A DNA stretch of 64,000 bases from an uncultured Candidatus Saccharibacteria bacterium (GCA_937859515.1 CALMAK010000021.1:62001-126000); one strand, 5' to 3'; numbered from the stretch's first letter, positions 24,968 to 36,020 are shown. Translations and numbers: made by a program. Notes: generated from the sequence alone by a model not told the origin.

Positions 24968-24998
24968 AGATGCCACCCCTTATATCGAGGTGGCATCT
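24968..24998. terminator. Hairpin between leuS and its upstream neighbour
   Basis: AGATGCCACC pairs perfectly with GGTGGCATCT around an 11-base loop. The T run is short, so termination is uncertain. It sits at the leuS promoter and after the stop of the upstream gene. Confidence 0.5.
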
Positions 24999-25016
24999 TT
25001 GATCTGTACTACTCTG

Positions 25017-26210
25017 TTAGTTGAGATTGTACGGCGAGCTCAGTTCATCGCTGTAATCGTACGAGCTATCATCAAAGAGAGTTGAATAATATTCCTCGAC
25101 CGCTTTCTCAATATCCTCCTGAAGCTGCTTGATGGTAATCGAACTCTTTGGGGCTTCAACTGCGACATCTTGATTAAACTTTGGATTAAAAACAAATACG
25201 CCAGAAGCATCATCATCCTTAACGGTGAAGTTCACCTCTGTGATCTGGTGTCCGAATCGACTAACCCATAGCTCGAACTTTGTATCAACATCGGAATCGT
25301 TCTCTTTATCCGCCTCCTTGATCGCGTCAGCCACCTCTGCAAAATTCACACTATCGTCACACTTCTTTAGCTCTTTACCAAACTCAGTATCATCCAGCCC
25401 CTTGATAAAGCCCTGTGCAGCATTTGTATCGGCCGAAATCTCGTACCCAAGGCTGCCAACACCATCAATTTTCTTCGCAGGCAGTTCTTCGTCAATTACA
25501 AGAATTTGGTTCTCTTTGTAAAGATCAACGAGTTCATTTTTCATATCTTTACTATTCGAAAGGTTATCGAACACATCGGTCACGCAGCGCTGTTGCTTCG
25601 CCACTTCCTTGCTGACATCCTCGTAATCACTTGACTTAACGCTGACCCACTGACCATCAATCTTCTTAATGATTGGCGTAACATACTCTGGAACTTCCAT
25701 GCCGTACGCCTCTGCCAACTGGTCAACAGTCTTCTGGACATTATCAAGCTTGAAATAAATCGTCTCACCCTTCACAAGTACCGACGCCATAACGTTAATG
25801 GAGATGTTTTCTCCGGATGATTTACTGTCAAATTTTATCGTCGTATCAACACGACCATCGCTGCCCTGGCCTTCGCCTGCAAACGTAATCTTTAAATCAA
25901 CATCATCGCTCTTGATCGCGACAGTACCCGTACCAGTCGCAGATTCTGATTTAAATGCATGCGTAAGGGCGTCAAAAATAACTTTTTCTGGGTTTTGGTA
26001 CCAAACGTTATACACGAGTGCACCCGCGCCACCGAACACAACAAGTGCACCGGCAATGATACTGCCAATAATGAGGCCCTTTTTAGGCTTCTTCGACTGT
26101 GGCGGTTGCGCATATGCCATCTGGGGTTGCGGCTGTGGGCCTACTGGCGCAGGTGCTGGTGCGACCGGCTGCTGCGGTTCAGTGGGTAAATTTGGTTGAT
26201 TACTGTCCAT
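25017..26210 (-). CDS. Membrane-anchored protein with proline-rich N-terminus
   Basis: About 397 residues starting MDSNQPNLPTEPQQ. A proline/glutamine/alanine-rich cytoplasmic segment of about 45 residues is followed by a lysine cluster and a membrane helix (GLIIGSIIAGALVVFGGAGALV), then a large outside domain with alternating strands (GTGTVAIKSDDVDLKITFAG, TIYFKLDNVQ). The domain has two cysteines (RCVTDVF, KKCDDSV) that could bond. It resembles the general form of lipid- or wall-associated proteins such as LppX-like domains, but I cannot assign it. The chosen ATG is six bases after AAGGA; an ATG six bases upstream is possible. Confidence 0.72.
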   Translation of the reverse strand: MDSNQPNLPTEPQQPVAPAPAPVGPQPQPQMAYAQPPQSKKPKKGLIIGSIIAGALVVFGGAGALVYNVWYQNPEKVIFDALTHAFKSESATGTGTVAIKSDDVDLKITFAGEGQGSDGRVDTTIKFDSKSSGENISINVMASVLVKGETIYFKLDNVQKTVDQLAEAYGMEVPEYVTPIIKKIDGQWVSVKSSDYEDVSKEVAKQQRCVTDVFDNLSNSKDMKNELVDLYKENQILVIDEELPAKKIDGVGSLGYEISADTNAAQGFIKGLDDTEFGKELKKCDDSVNFAEVADAIKEADKENDSDVDTKFELWVSRFGHQITEVNFTVKDDDASGVFVFNPKFNQDVAVEAPKSSITIKQLQEDIEKAVEEYYSTLFDDSSYDYSDELSSPYNLN

Positions 26211-26256
26211 CTTCATTCCTTATAATTAGCTTAATTACTATCCATATAGTACATGA

Positions 26257-27543
26257 CTACCCGGGAAATCGCGAAAATATATCAACTTTCTTTTTCGCCC
26301 ATTCTGGCGACTGCCGTACTAGCTTATCCGCATCAGCAGCACTATGAAGAACAATCTTGACCGCCTCTTCAAGGTAGATATCCCCATCCTCTGGCCCATC
26401 GAACAACACAATACCATCTCTTTCAATGACACTGTGCACAAACGCCCCTGCCTCAAGTGCATTCTTGCATTCCTTCACCTGACAGCCTCTGCCCCGTGCC
26501 GCTGGTGCAAGATATCGATTCGCCTCATCACCAATCGTCACCACCCATGCAAGCTGCGCTGGATCACATAGCCCACCAAGCTCTTGATGTGCTGTCACCG
26601 AAAGTTGTGCGAGATGCTGCATCGAACCAAGTACTGCAATACGCTGAGGCGCTGGTATTTGATAGAGTGACTGCAGTGCCGTACGGCTACCTAGCGGGCT
26701 GTTGTTAGCGGTATTATCTAATATCAGACTACCTTCAACCCCAGCCAACGGATTCATACGACCATCCAGTGGTTTGATTGACGAGGCGCCAGCCGCAATC
26801 TCTTGTGGCGAAAGACCCATCTTCACCCCTACTGCACACGCGGCAATAATCTGTCGCAATGAAAACTCATCATATGTATGCAATATTACGGGAATCGATT
26901 CTTCCCATTCCGGAACGATCACCGAACCCGTGTATCCTTTATCCTCCGAAAAATCACCTTCTGAAAAGCGATACTCTGCCGCACCACCTGTGCCAAACGT
27001 GTTCATTACGGGATTAGTCAGATATACCGCAAACCTACTGTCGATATCATCACGATTCACCAATAAACTGCGGCTAATCGTACCAATCGAAAGTTGCTCT
27101 TGTGCTACAAAGTCAATCGTCTGAAACACCTTCAGGTTACTTTCGGATATCGCCGTCACCACTGCAATATCAGGGATAATATAATCAGCGTACTGCAGTA
27201 GTGTTCCTGGACCGTATGAATTGAGCTCGACAACAATAACATCAACATCAGCGGGTTGTCTTATGCGTTGACGTGCCGCCTTAAAGATAGCTCGCCACGC
27301 CTTAAATCCCTTGATGTCACCTGGATAGTCAATGCCTAAGATGGCCAGTGGTGTCGTAAAGTTTGTTCCCCTGTTACCATGAAACAATCGAACCCGATAG
27401 CGTTGATTCAATACCGTTGCGATCGCAATCTTTGTATATGTCTTACCTATACTTCCCGTCACTGCCACGACCCGAACTTCGGGATGTCGCTTAAAGTACT
27501 TTTTCGCATACTTTTCAAGTTTTCGTTGCCTACCCATACTCAT
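26257..27543 (-). CDS. MurF-like Mur ligase family protein lacking the N-terminal domain
   Basis: About 428 residues starting MSMGRQRKLEKYAKKYF. The ATP-binding loop VTGSIGKTYTK lies near residue 26, then ELNSYGPGTL, then a C-terminal part with LILDNTANNSPLGSRTALQSL-like spacing and VLGSMQHLAQLS, matching MurF DxYNANP and VLGDM blocks. MurF adds D-Ala-D-Ala to the peptidoglycan stem. Here the usual N-terminal substrate-binding domain of about 80-100 residues is missing, so a related ligase with another substrate is possible. The start is uncertain; TATAGG lies seven bases upstream of the chosen ATG, and an earlier ATG 17 codons upstream remains open. Confidence 0.75.
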   Translation of the reverse strand: MSMGRQRKLEKYAKKYFKRHPEVRVVAVTGSIGKTYTKIAIATVLNQRYRVRLFHGNRGTNFTTPLAILGIDYPGDIKGFKAWRAIFKAARQRIRQPADVDVIVVELNSYGPGTLLQYADYIIPDIAVVTAISESNLKVFQTIDFVAQEQLSIGTISRSLLVNRDDIDSRFAVYLTNPVMNTFGTGGAAEYRFSEGDFSEDKGYTGSVIVPEWEESIPVILHTYDEFSLRQIIAACAVGVKMGLSPQEIAAGASSIKPLDGRMNPLAGVEGSLILDNTANNSPLGSRTALQSLYQIPAPQRIAVLGSMQHLAQLSVTAHQELGGLCDPAQLAWVVTIGDEANRYLAPAARGRGCQVKECKNALEAGAFVHSVIERDGIVLFDGPEDGDIYLEEAVKIVLHSAADADKLVRQSPEWAKKKVDIFSRFPG

Positions 27544-27693
27544 AGATGTTCCTATAGTACCAAAAAGCTTGCGTTTAGGCGAATAACCATTCATAATGAA
27601 TCCAGCTGGTGCGCTAGGGGCAACCTTGGCGCTAGCAAAAATAAACACATTGCAAAACTAAGCAGTGCCCCGGGTGGGCGCGCAACAGCTGCA

Positions 27694-27721
27694 AAAACAC
27701 TTCTCACACGAGGAGTGTTTT
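27694..27721. terminator. Terminator-like hairpin
   Basis: AAAACACTTCTC (27694-27705) pairs with GAGGAGTGTTTT (27710-27721) with one mismatch and an ACAC loop. It separates the Mur ligase gene start from the RNA locus and abuts the TATACT box at 27724. Confidence 0.6.
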
Positions 27722-27734
27722 GTTATACTATCAG

Positions 27735-27897
27735 ATGTACCGCTTCACCCAAAAACCAAGCGTAAGCGCAGGCTTTAGGGAGAGAATTACTCCGTCGAAG
27801 AGATACAGCGCACCGTAAGGTGAGCCTTCAGGGGGAGGAACGCGCATCCGAATTTATTTCGAATGTGAAGTGGAGGGGCCTCGCCCTTCCTACATAA
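27735..27897 (+). ncRNA. Candidate structured RNA upstream of tRNA-Ala
   Basis: A TATACT box (27724-27729) would start a transcript near 27735. The 160 bases before tRNA-Ala fold well by eye: AGGCT/AGCCT closes a region with hairpins GGAG/CTCC and CACC-GTAA-GGTG (a GNRA-type loop); then GCAT-C-CGAA/TTCG-A-ATG; then an eight-bp stem GGAGGGGC/GCCCTTCC just before the tRNA. It does not match any riboswitch or housekeeping RNA consensus I remember. It also contains a 27-codon open frame (MYRFTQKPSVSAGF...) near the 5' end, so a leader peptide is an alternative. Confidence 0.45.
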
Positions 27898-27973
27898 GGG
27901 GCATTAGCTCATCCGGTAGAGCGCTTCCATGGCATGGAAGAGGTGAGCAGTTCAAGTCTGCTATGCTCCACCA
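27898..27973 (+). tRNA. tRNA-Ala (anticodon GGC)
   Basis: Acceptor GGGGCAT with ATGCTCC, D-arm GCTC/GAGC, anticodon stem CTTCC/GGAAG around ATGGCAT (anticodon GGC), T-arm GCAGTTCAAGTCTGC, discriminator A, and encoded CCA. Confidence 0.96.
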
Positions 27974-28158
27974 TAGTATTCACATATTTATTAAGATACG
28001 TAAATACTATGGTATTTATACCTCATGTATGATTAACTGAAGATGTTCAGAAGCACATGCACGTGAAGCAATGAAGTTTCGATCTCGATACTTTTCTTGG
28101 TACGTTCGCCTGGCGGTCGATCTGACGAATTACAAGTAACAAGAAGAGGTACCATATA
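27974..28158 (+). promoter_or_regulatory. Long leader region of the RRM gene
   Basis: The 185 bases between tRNA-Ala and the RRM start hold no gene. CATAGTATT at the left pairs with AATACTATG about 25 bases later. Further on, CGATC occurs twice with a CGCC-TG-GCG hairpin between. A long, paired leader before an RRM gene could be an autoregulation or temperature-response element; this is inference. Confidence 0.35.
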
Positions 28159-28485
28159 ATGGCACAAAATCTATTCATCGGAAGTCTTGCCTATGCAACG
28201 ACTGATGATTCACTGAAAGCTTTTTTCGAGCAAGTCGGTGAAGTTTCAAGCGCGCGCGTTATTACCGACCGTGATAGCGGACGCTCAAAGGGATTTGGCT
28301 TTGTCGAATTTACTGACGAAGCTAACAACCAAAAAGCTGTTGATGAACTCGACGGTAAAGAGCTTGATGGCCGCGCCATCAACGTAAGCCTTGCTCGCCC
28401 AAAGGAAGATCGCCCAAAGCGTGATTTCGGTGGCAACGATCGTGGCGGTAATGGTGGCGGTTCATTCCGTCAGCGCAGCTGGTAA
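28159..28485 (+). CDS. RRM-domain RNA-binding protein with glycine-rich tail
   Basis: The 108-residue protein has one RNA recognition motif: RNP2 in LFIGSLAYATT and RNP1 in KGFGFVEF, with the aromatic residues that stack on RNA. Residues about 80-108 are rich in glycine, arginine and asparagine (GGNDRGGNGGGSFRQRSW), an RGG-like tail. This form is common in cyanobacteria and some other bacteria, where such proteins respond to cold or bind mRNA. AAGAGG lies shortly before the ATG. A strong terminator follows, so it is a single-gene unit with a long leader. Confidence 0.93.
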   Translation: MAQNLFIGSLAYATTDDSLKAFFEQVGEVSSARVITDRDSGRSKGFGFVEFTDEANNQKAVDELDGKELDGRAINVSLARPKEDRPKRDFGGNDRGGNGGGSFRQRSW

Positions 28486-28501
28486 TTATTTACCACACAT
28501 C

Positions 28502-28538
28502 AAAAAATACACGCTAGATAATCTAGCGTGTATTTTTT
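28502..28538. terminator. Strong bidirectional terminator
   Basis: AAAAAATACACGCTAGAT pairs with ATCTAGCGTGTATTTTTT around a single A at 28520, giving an 18-bp near-perfect inverted repeat after the RRM gene. Confidence 0.9.
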
Positions 28539-28571
28539 ACATTGCACCTATGTATATAGTACACTAGGCAT

Positions 28572-29210
28572 ATGAATCAGGAGATTCCCCGCGTCACAAC
28601 AAAGGCAGTCCCTTTCCACTACGTAGAGGGCCAGATCCTTGTTGCGCTCGTTGCCCAGCCTCTTGATGATGCTCGATCTTGGCAGCTTCCCGATACTCAT
28701 GTGTACAATTCACACACAACTCTACAGTATCTTGAGCAAGCTCTCCGTACACAGTGTGGCATGACCCCGCGCAATGTGCGCTATCGCGAGCAATTATACA
28801 CCTTTGAATCGCCCTCGTCAGAAGACGTCTCAAAGAATACTCTCTGCCTTACATATCTTTACCTTTCTAGTGAGCTGCTATGGCATAAGGGCAGCAAACA
28901 CATAGGCCTCTTCCCTATCGACAGACTTCCAAATATATCATCTCTCGACAGACAAATCATTCAATATGCTATTGAGCGTCTTCGATCAAAAGCGCTCTAT
29001 ACTACTCTCCCCGGTTTTCTTCTACCTCCCGCTTTTACCCTTGATCAGTACCAACGGGTTTTTGAAGCCTTATCAGGCAAGAGAGTTGACCGTCGCAACT
29101 TTCGCAAAAAACTACGCACACTTAACATACTCACCCCAGCAACCAACAAGGGCACACCCCATTACTCACTTGCCGAGAGTCACCCATCTATCCTCACAAA
29201 ACCATTTTAA
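28572..29210 (+). CDS. NrtR-like regulator paralog with decayed Nudix box
   Basis: The 212-residue protein has the same plan as NrtR at 4501-5178: an N-terminal Nudix-like fold and a C-terminal winged helix with FTLDQYQRVFEALSG and VDRRNFRKKLRTLNIL, close to FDKRNFRKKFLSLKLI. In the Nudix part WQLPDTHVYNSHTTLQYLEQ replaces the glycine-rich catalytic box entirely, so it cannot hydrolyse and must bind another ligand or none. TACACT lies six bases before the ATG with TTTACA 18 bases further up, suggesting a leaderless mRNA. Its neighbours are not NAD genes, so its targets are unknown. Confidence 0.85.
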   Translation: MNQEIPRVTTKAVPFHYVEGQILVALVAQPLDDARSWQLPDTHVYNSHTTLQYLEQALRTQCGMTPRNVRYREQLYTFESPSSEDVSKNTLCLTYLYLSSELLWHKGSKHIGLFPIDRLPNISSLDRQIIQYAIERLRSKALYTTLPGFLLPPAFTLDQYQRVFEALSGKRVDRRNFRKKLRTLNILTPATNKGTPHYSLAESHPSILTKPF

Positions 29211-29220
29211 AGAAGTGCGT

Positions 29221-32332
<3,112 letters not shown>

Positions 32333-32337
32333 GATAC

Positions 32338-33219
32338 CTAAAAAGTCCCACTGTTCTTTGTCAATCTTTTGATACGATCCTCAAGAGGCGGATGGCTACT
32401 AAATAGTTTCGAGAAGAAGCCTGGCTGAAGAGGATTTGATAAAAAGAGATTGGCTGTTGAGGTACTCTCGCGCTTCATTGGGCGTCCGTATTGGCCAAGC
32501 TTTGCCAATGCACTAGCAAGTCCCTCGGAATCACGTGTTGTCAACGCGCCTGTCGCATCAGCAAGATATTCGCGCTGGCGGCTAACTGCCATCTGGACAA
32601 TTGCTGCAATGATAGGGGCTAGGATAATTACGATGACTCCTATCACCAACATAATTGGGTGCATATTGTTGTTATTTCGATTACCACTCGAATAGAAGAA
32701 CATACGCAGCACAATATCACTCAGTAGTCCGATGGCACTCACTAATCCAAATGCAATAGTGCTAACACGAATGTCGTAATTCTGAACGTGCCCGATTTCA
32801 TGAGCCATTACTGCTGTGAGTTCTCGATCATCCATAATTTCCAGTAACCCCGTAGTTGCACCGACAACCGCATGACGTGGATCGCGACCAGTTGCAAATG
32901 CATTTGGTGCCGGGTCATCAATAACATACACCTTCGGCATTGGCATACCTGTTGTAATGGCAAGGTTTTCAACTGTTCGATACAACCGCGGATTGTCACC
33001 CTTCTGAATTTCATGCGCACCAGTCATTGCTACAGCCAACTTACCCGCGGCAAAATACTGGATTAATGCATAGATCGCAGCAACACATACAATCACGATT
33101 GCAATCGAGCTGTTACCCATGAAATAACTCACAACCCACCCAATCGCCCCAATAAGCCCGACAAAGAAAGCCATAATTAATATTGTGTTTCGTTTGTTCT
33201 TAGCAATAGCAGAATACAT
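32338..33219 (-). CDS. htpX: Membrane zinc metalloprotease HtpX
   Basis: The 293-residue protein has two N-terminal membrane helices, the zinc-binding motif AVMAHEIGHVQNYDIR, two further helices, then the glutamate region SRQREYLADATGA. HtpX degrades misfolded membrane proteins. It follows lemA, its usual neighbour. TAAAAT lies six bases before the ATG, so it may also be transcribed as a leaderless mRNA separately from lemA. Confidence 0.95.
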   Translation of the reverse strand: MYSAIAKNKRNTILIMAFFVGLIGAIGWVVSYFMGNSSIAIVIVCVAAIYALIQYFAAGKLAVAMTGAHEIQKGDNPRLYRTVENLAITTGMPMPKVYVIDDPAPNAFATGRDPRHAVVGATTGLLEIMDDRELTAVMAHEIGHVQNYDIRVSTIAFGLVSAIGLLSDIVLRMFFYSSGNRNNNNMHPIMLVIGVIVIILAPIIAAIVQMAVSRQREYLADATGALTTRDSEGLASALAKLGQYGRPMKRESTSTANLFLSNPLQPGFFSKLFSSHPPLEDRIKRLTKNSGTF

Positions 33220-33236
33220 ACTTCTATTTTATCATT

Positions 33237-33265
33237 AAAAACACCCCTCGATAAGGGGCGTTTTT
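33237..33265. terminator. Terminator between lemA and htpX
   Basis: AAAAAC-CCCCT pairs with AGGGG-GTTTTT around CGATA. It follows lemA on the reverse strand, so htpX likely has its own promoter. Confidence 0.82.
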
Positions 33266-33288
33266 ACTAATCTTGTTATCAACAAGCC

Positions 33289-33858
33289 TTAGAACTGTAC
33301 GTCAACTGGCTTCTCAGCCACTGCCTGCTCGGCACTATCAAGCTCAAAGAACTCACGGCTCTTAAACCCAAGCATACCGGCAAAAAGATTGTTAGGAAAG
33401 AGTGTAATCTTCGTATTTAGATCGCGGACACCACCGTTATAGAAACGACGTGCAGCCTGAATTTTATCCTCAGTATCAACAAGCTCTTGCTGCAACTGTG
33501 CGAAGTTTTGGTTAGCCTTGAGGTCTGGATATGCCTCTGCAACAGCGAAGAGGCTTTTTAGCGCACCTTCCAGCATGTTTTCACCCGCAGCAGCTTCTTT
33601 AACACCCTTGGCGTTTTGGATAGCCGAACGAGCTTCGGTTACCTTCTCAAACACACCTGATTCGTGTGCAGCATAGCCCTTAACCGTGTTAACGAGGTTT
33701 GGAATAAGATCAACACGTCGCTTAAGCTGAACAGTGATATCGCTCCATGCTTCGTCTACACGAATCTTTAATGTTACAAGGCCGTTATATGTTGACCATA
33801 CGAACACTGCCAACATAGCGACAACGCCGATAATGATCCATAGCCATAGAAATTCCAT
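33289..33858 (-). CDS. lemA: LemA family protein
   Basis: The 189-residue protein has one N-terminal membrane helix (LWLWIIIGVVAMLAVFVW) and the LemA core with VDEAWSDITVQLKRRVDLIPNLV in two parts and KIQAARRFYNGGVRDLNTKI. The N-terminus lies outside and the helical domain inside in studied examples. Function is not established; genes are often next to htpX, as here. AAGGGGA lies about 11 bases before the ATG. Confidence 0.95.
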   Translation of the reverse strand: MEFLWLWIIIGVVAMLAVFVWSTYNGLVTLKIRVDEAWSDITVQLKRRVDLIPNLVNTVKGYAAHESGVFEKVTEARSAIQNAKGVKEAAAGENMLEGALKSLFAVAEAYPDLKANQNFAQLQQELVDTEDKIQAARRFYNGGVRDLNTKITLFPNNLFAGMLGFKSREFFELDSAEQAVAEKPVDVQF

Positions 33859-33928
33859 AATCTGCTATTCCCCTTATATTACTTTGTACTTACTAGTATA
33901 CCAGCTTGTGTTTTATTTAAACAAACTT

Positions 33929-34016
33929 TGGTGCGCAAGGCGGGAATCGAACCCGCACGGATTATTCATCCAAGGGATTTTAAGTCCCTCGCGTCTACCA
34001 GTTCCGCCACTCGCGC
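33929..34016 (-). tRNA. tRNA-Leu (anticodon TAA)
   Basis: Class II tRNA with a long variable arm. Acceptor GCGCGAG with CTTGCGC, anticodon stem GGGA/TCCC around CTTAAAA (anticodon TAA), T-arm GCGGGTTCGATTCCCGC, discriminator A, and encoded CCA. Confidence 0.95.
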
Positions 34017-34039
34017 TCACTCTCTAGTATACTAAAAGT

Positions 34040-34654
34040 ATGACACATCCAGCCAATAAAAAACAGATTCTTATTGTCCACGGCGGTGAAAGCTTTAATA
34101 GCTACGCTAGCTATCTGCATGCCCTCAAAACTCAACCAGTCGATTATGATCGCCTCAAGCCTCGCAAGCGCTGGAGTAGCTGGCTCGCCGAGAAGCTACC
34201 ATCGACAGGGTACGACGTACTAACACCAACCTTTCCAAATGGACGTAATGCAAATTATGATGAATGGAAGATATACTTTGAAAAGCTTGTACCGTTTCTT
34301 GGCGATAATGTGCAGTTAGTTGGCCATTCCCTGGGTGCGATGTTTCTTTCTATCTATCTCCATAACCATGTACTGGCGACACCCGTACAACGCCTTATAC
34401 TTATTTCAGGTTGCTACGATGACGAAACCAATGAGGAGCTTGGTAGCTTTAAGGTAGGGTCGGCACAAGGACTCGAAAAAAGTGCACAGGAAATACATCT
34501 ATTGCACAGCAAAGAGGATCCTGTCGTGCCATTTAGTGAACTCGCTAAGTTTCAGGCAGATATACCAAGCGCCATCTCGCATGTATTTGAAGATCGTGGA
34601 CACTTTAACGACGAAACGTTTCCCGAGTTGTTAAATATTCTCAAACAAAAATAA
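34040..34654 (+). CDS. RBBP9/YdeN-like alpha/beta hydrolase
   Basis: The 204-residue protein has the hydrolase fold with IVHGGESFNS near the start, the nucleophile elbow VGHSLGAMFLS (serine near residue 99), aspartate in HSKEDPVVPFSE and the histidine in DRGHFNDETFPE. This matches the small serine hydrolase family RBBP9/YdeN. Substrate unknown. TATACT lies exactly six bases before the ATG, next to the tRNA-Leu 5' end, suggesting a leaderless mRNA. Confidence 0.86.
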   Translation: MTHPANKKQILIVHGGESFNSYASYLHALKTQPVDYDRLKPRKRWSSWLAEKLPSTGYDVLTPTFPNGRNANYDEWKIYFEKLVPFLGDNVQLVGHSLGAMFLSIYLHNHVLATPVQRLILISGCYDDETNEELGSFKVGSAQGLEKSAQEIHLLHSKEDPVVPFSELAKFQADIPSAISHVFEDRGHFNDETFPELLNILKQK

Positions 34655-34675
34655 CCTTGAATCTTCAAGGTTATT
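34650..34675. terminator. Terminator after the hydrolase gene
   Basis: AATAACCTTGAA pairs perfectly with TTCAAGGTTATT around TC. It also lies at the 3' end of tRNA-Cys on the other strand. Confidence 0.85.
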
Positions 34676-34678
34676 GCT

Positions 34679-34752
34679 TGGAGGCACGTACGAGAGTCGA
34701 ACTCGTCTAAAAGGTTTTGCAGACCTCCGCGTAACCGCTCCGCCAACGCGCC
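34679..34752 (-). tRNA. tRNA-Cys (anticodon GCA)
   Basis: Acceptor GGCGCGT with ACGTGCC, anticodon stem AGGT/ACCT around CTGCAAA (anticodon GCA), T-arm ACGAGTTCGACTCTCGT, discriminator U as expected for Cys, and encoded CCA. Confidence 0.95.
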
Positions 34753-34853
34753 ACTACCGTACCAGTATACCAGAATGGCGCGTGCACTGTTACTCTTTTA
34801 ATTGATGCGTAGTCTTATCGCTAGACTAGCGTAGCTATTATGATCTCATCAAT

Positions 34854-34886
34854 AAAAAACAGCCCAGGCGGGCTGAACTGCTTTTT
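34854..34886. terminator. Terminator-like hairpin in the tRNA-Cys/ATP-grasp gap
   Basis: CAGCCC-AGGC-GGGCTG is flanked by AAAAAA on the left and CTTTTT on the right. The rest of the 247-base gap (34753-34999) shows no gene. Confidence 0.6.
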
Positions 34887-34999
34887 ATGGTGCCAGCTCT
34901 TAGGCCTATTTCTAACTTTAGATACTGTCAGGATTGATGTGCCTAAACTCGCCTCACCGCGAGAATACCTTCACGAGCCAAACTTGATATAATTATTAC

Positions 35000-35764
35000 A
35001 TGAATCATCTCGTTATCACTGTCAGCGCAGACTCTTCGCTACAACTCCTCGGTGAATACGCTGACTTTATAGTATTGGACAAAGACCCTATGCCAGCTGA
35101 GTTGAAATCTTACAAATCAGTCTATATTAGAAGTCACTTCAGCACACCCGAACTTTCACCCCAAAATTATCGCACAGAGATAGAAGGACTTTTAAAAAAA
35201 GTGTTAGATAAAAATAAGGATGTTTATTTTTTTGACAACATGAACACGGTTGACGCGATTGTAGAGTTTGAGGACAAATGGAGGCAATACGAAAAATTTG
35301 CCGAATTCATGCCATTGACTAAGCAACTGTCGAATAGCGACAGCCCTGAATTTATGGTACCTATCTACAAGAAGCGACTTTCATCGCGAGGTAACGGTGT
35401 GACATGGAATAGAAGTGAAGTATCCGAGGACTTAAACGACTGGATTATTCAAGAGACGCTCGACATAGTTGAAGAGATAAGAATTTACACCATTAATGGG
35501 GATATTTATCCTATTGGAGCAATCCGGCGCAGTATGACAGACGAACACAAAACACTTGCCATAAATTACCGTAAACTTACAGCAGAGGAAATTGATTTTG
35601 CGACCAAGATTACCGCAAAAGCGCCAAGCTTCAGTGTTCTTGGTCTTGATATTGCCCACACGAAAGAGGACGGGCTATTCTTAATGGAAGTTAATCGCTC
35701 TCCAGGATTCGGAGCTTTCGAGAAGCTCACCAACGTAAACTTAGCAGACTTTATCTATAGGTAA
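35000..35764 (+). CDS. ATP-grasp domain protein
   Basis: The 254-residue protein has an ATP-grasp fold: YKKRLSSRGNGVTW as the lysine and glycine-rich loop, WIIQETLDIVEEIRIYTING, and the metal-binding glutamate/asparagine in FLMEVNRSPGF. It resembles RimK- or glutathione synthetase-like ligases that join a carboxylate to an amine, but the substrate is unknown. TATAAT lies six bases before the ATG, suggesting a leaderless mRNA. The gene is visibly richer in A and T than most neighbours and sits between tRNA genes, which may mean transfer. Confidence 0.78.
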   Translation: MNHLVITVSADSSLQLLGEYADFIVLDKDPMPAELKSYKSVYIRSHFSTPELSPQNYRTEIEGLLKKVLDKNKDVYFFDNMNTVDAIVEFEDKWRQYEKFAEFMPLTKQLSNSDSPEFMVPIYKKRLSSRGNGVTWNRSEVSEDLNDWIIQETLDIVEEIRIYTINGDIYPIGAIRRSMTDEHKTLAINYRKLTAEEIDFATKITAKAPSFSVLGLDIAHTKEDGLFLMEVNRSPGFGAFEKLTNVNLADFIYR

Positions 35765-35836
35765 TCAATCTTTTTTAGGCCTATAAATCCTTATATTAGC
35801 AATAAGCCTACAATCCGCCTCTAGAAGTCGACGCTC

Positions 35837-35860
35837 ACGGGTACAGGGACTCTAACCCCG
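35837..35860 (-). pseudogene. Fragment resembling the 3' half of tRNA-Gly
   Basis: Acceptor ACGGGTA and T-loop ACTCTAA (plus strand) match tRNA-Gly at 36566-36641 in 6 of 7 and 7 of 7 positions, including the unusual T-loop. No matching 5' acceptor or anticodon arm is found, and CCA is absent. Confidence 0.4.
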
Positions 35861-35934
35861 GCTCGCTGAAGCTCGTTGGGCTACTCTGGATTATTATCTA
35901 CCTGAAGAGGTCCAAGTTTAGCACTAAACCGAAT

Positions 35935-35979
35935 ACCAAATAAAAATTCCAACACTATGGTTGGAACATTTTATTTGGT
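35935..35979. terminator. Long inverted repeat
   Basis: ACCAAATAAAA followed by TTCCAAC pairs with GTTGGAA and TTTTATTTGGT, broken only by a small bulge. It could end transcription in either direction. Confidence 0.6.
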
Positions 35980-36020
35980 GCGGAGCTACAGAATTTACTT
36001 AAACTTTTCGAAGCTTTGGT

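Noticed and set aside
27735-27818. A 27-codon open frame near the 5' end of the candidate RNA
   Set aside because: No family, no ribosome binding site, and the same bases are explained by base pairing. Kept only as an alternative for the RNA entry.
27735-27897. A known riboswitch, 5S, SRP or RNase P RNA
   Set aside because: None of the conserved cores I know for these RNAs is present.
34900-35784. TTAGGCCTAT repeated at 34900 and 35775, flanking the ATP-grasp gene
   Set aside because: A ten-base repeat containing a palindrome can easily occur by chance within 900 bases, and there are no transposase genes or inverted ends.
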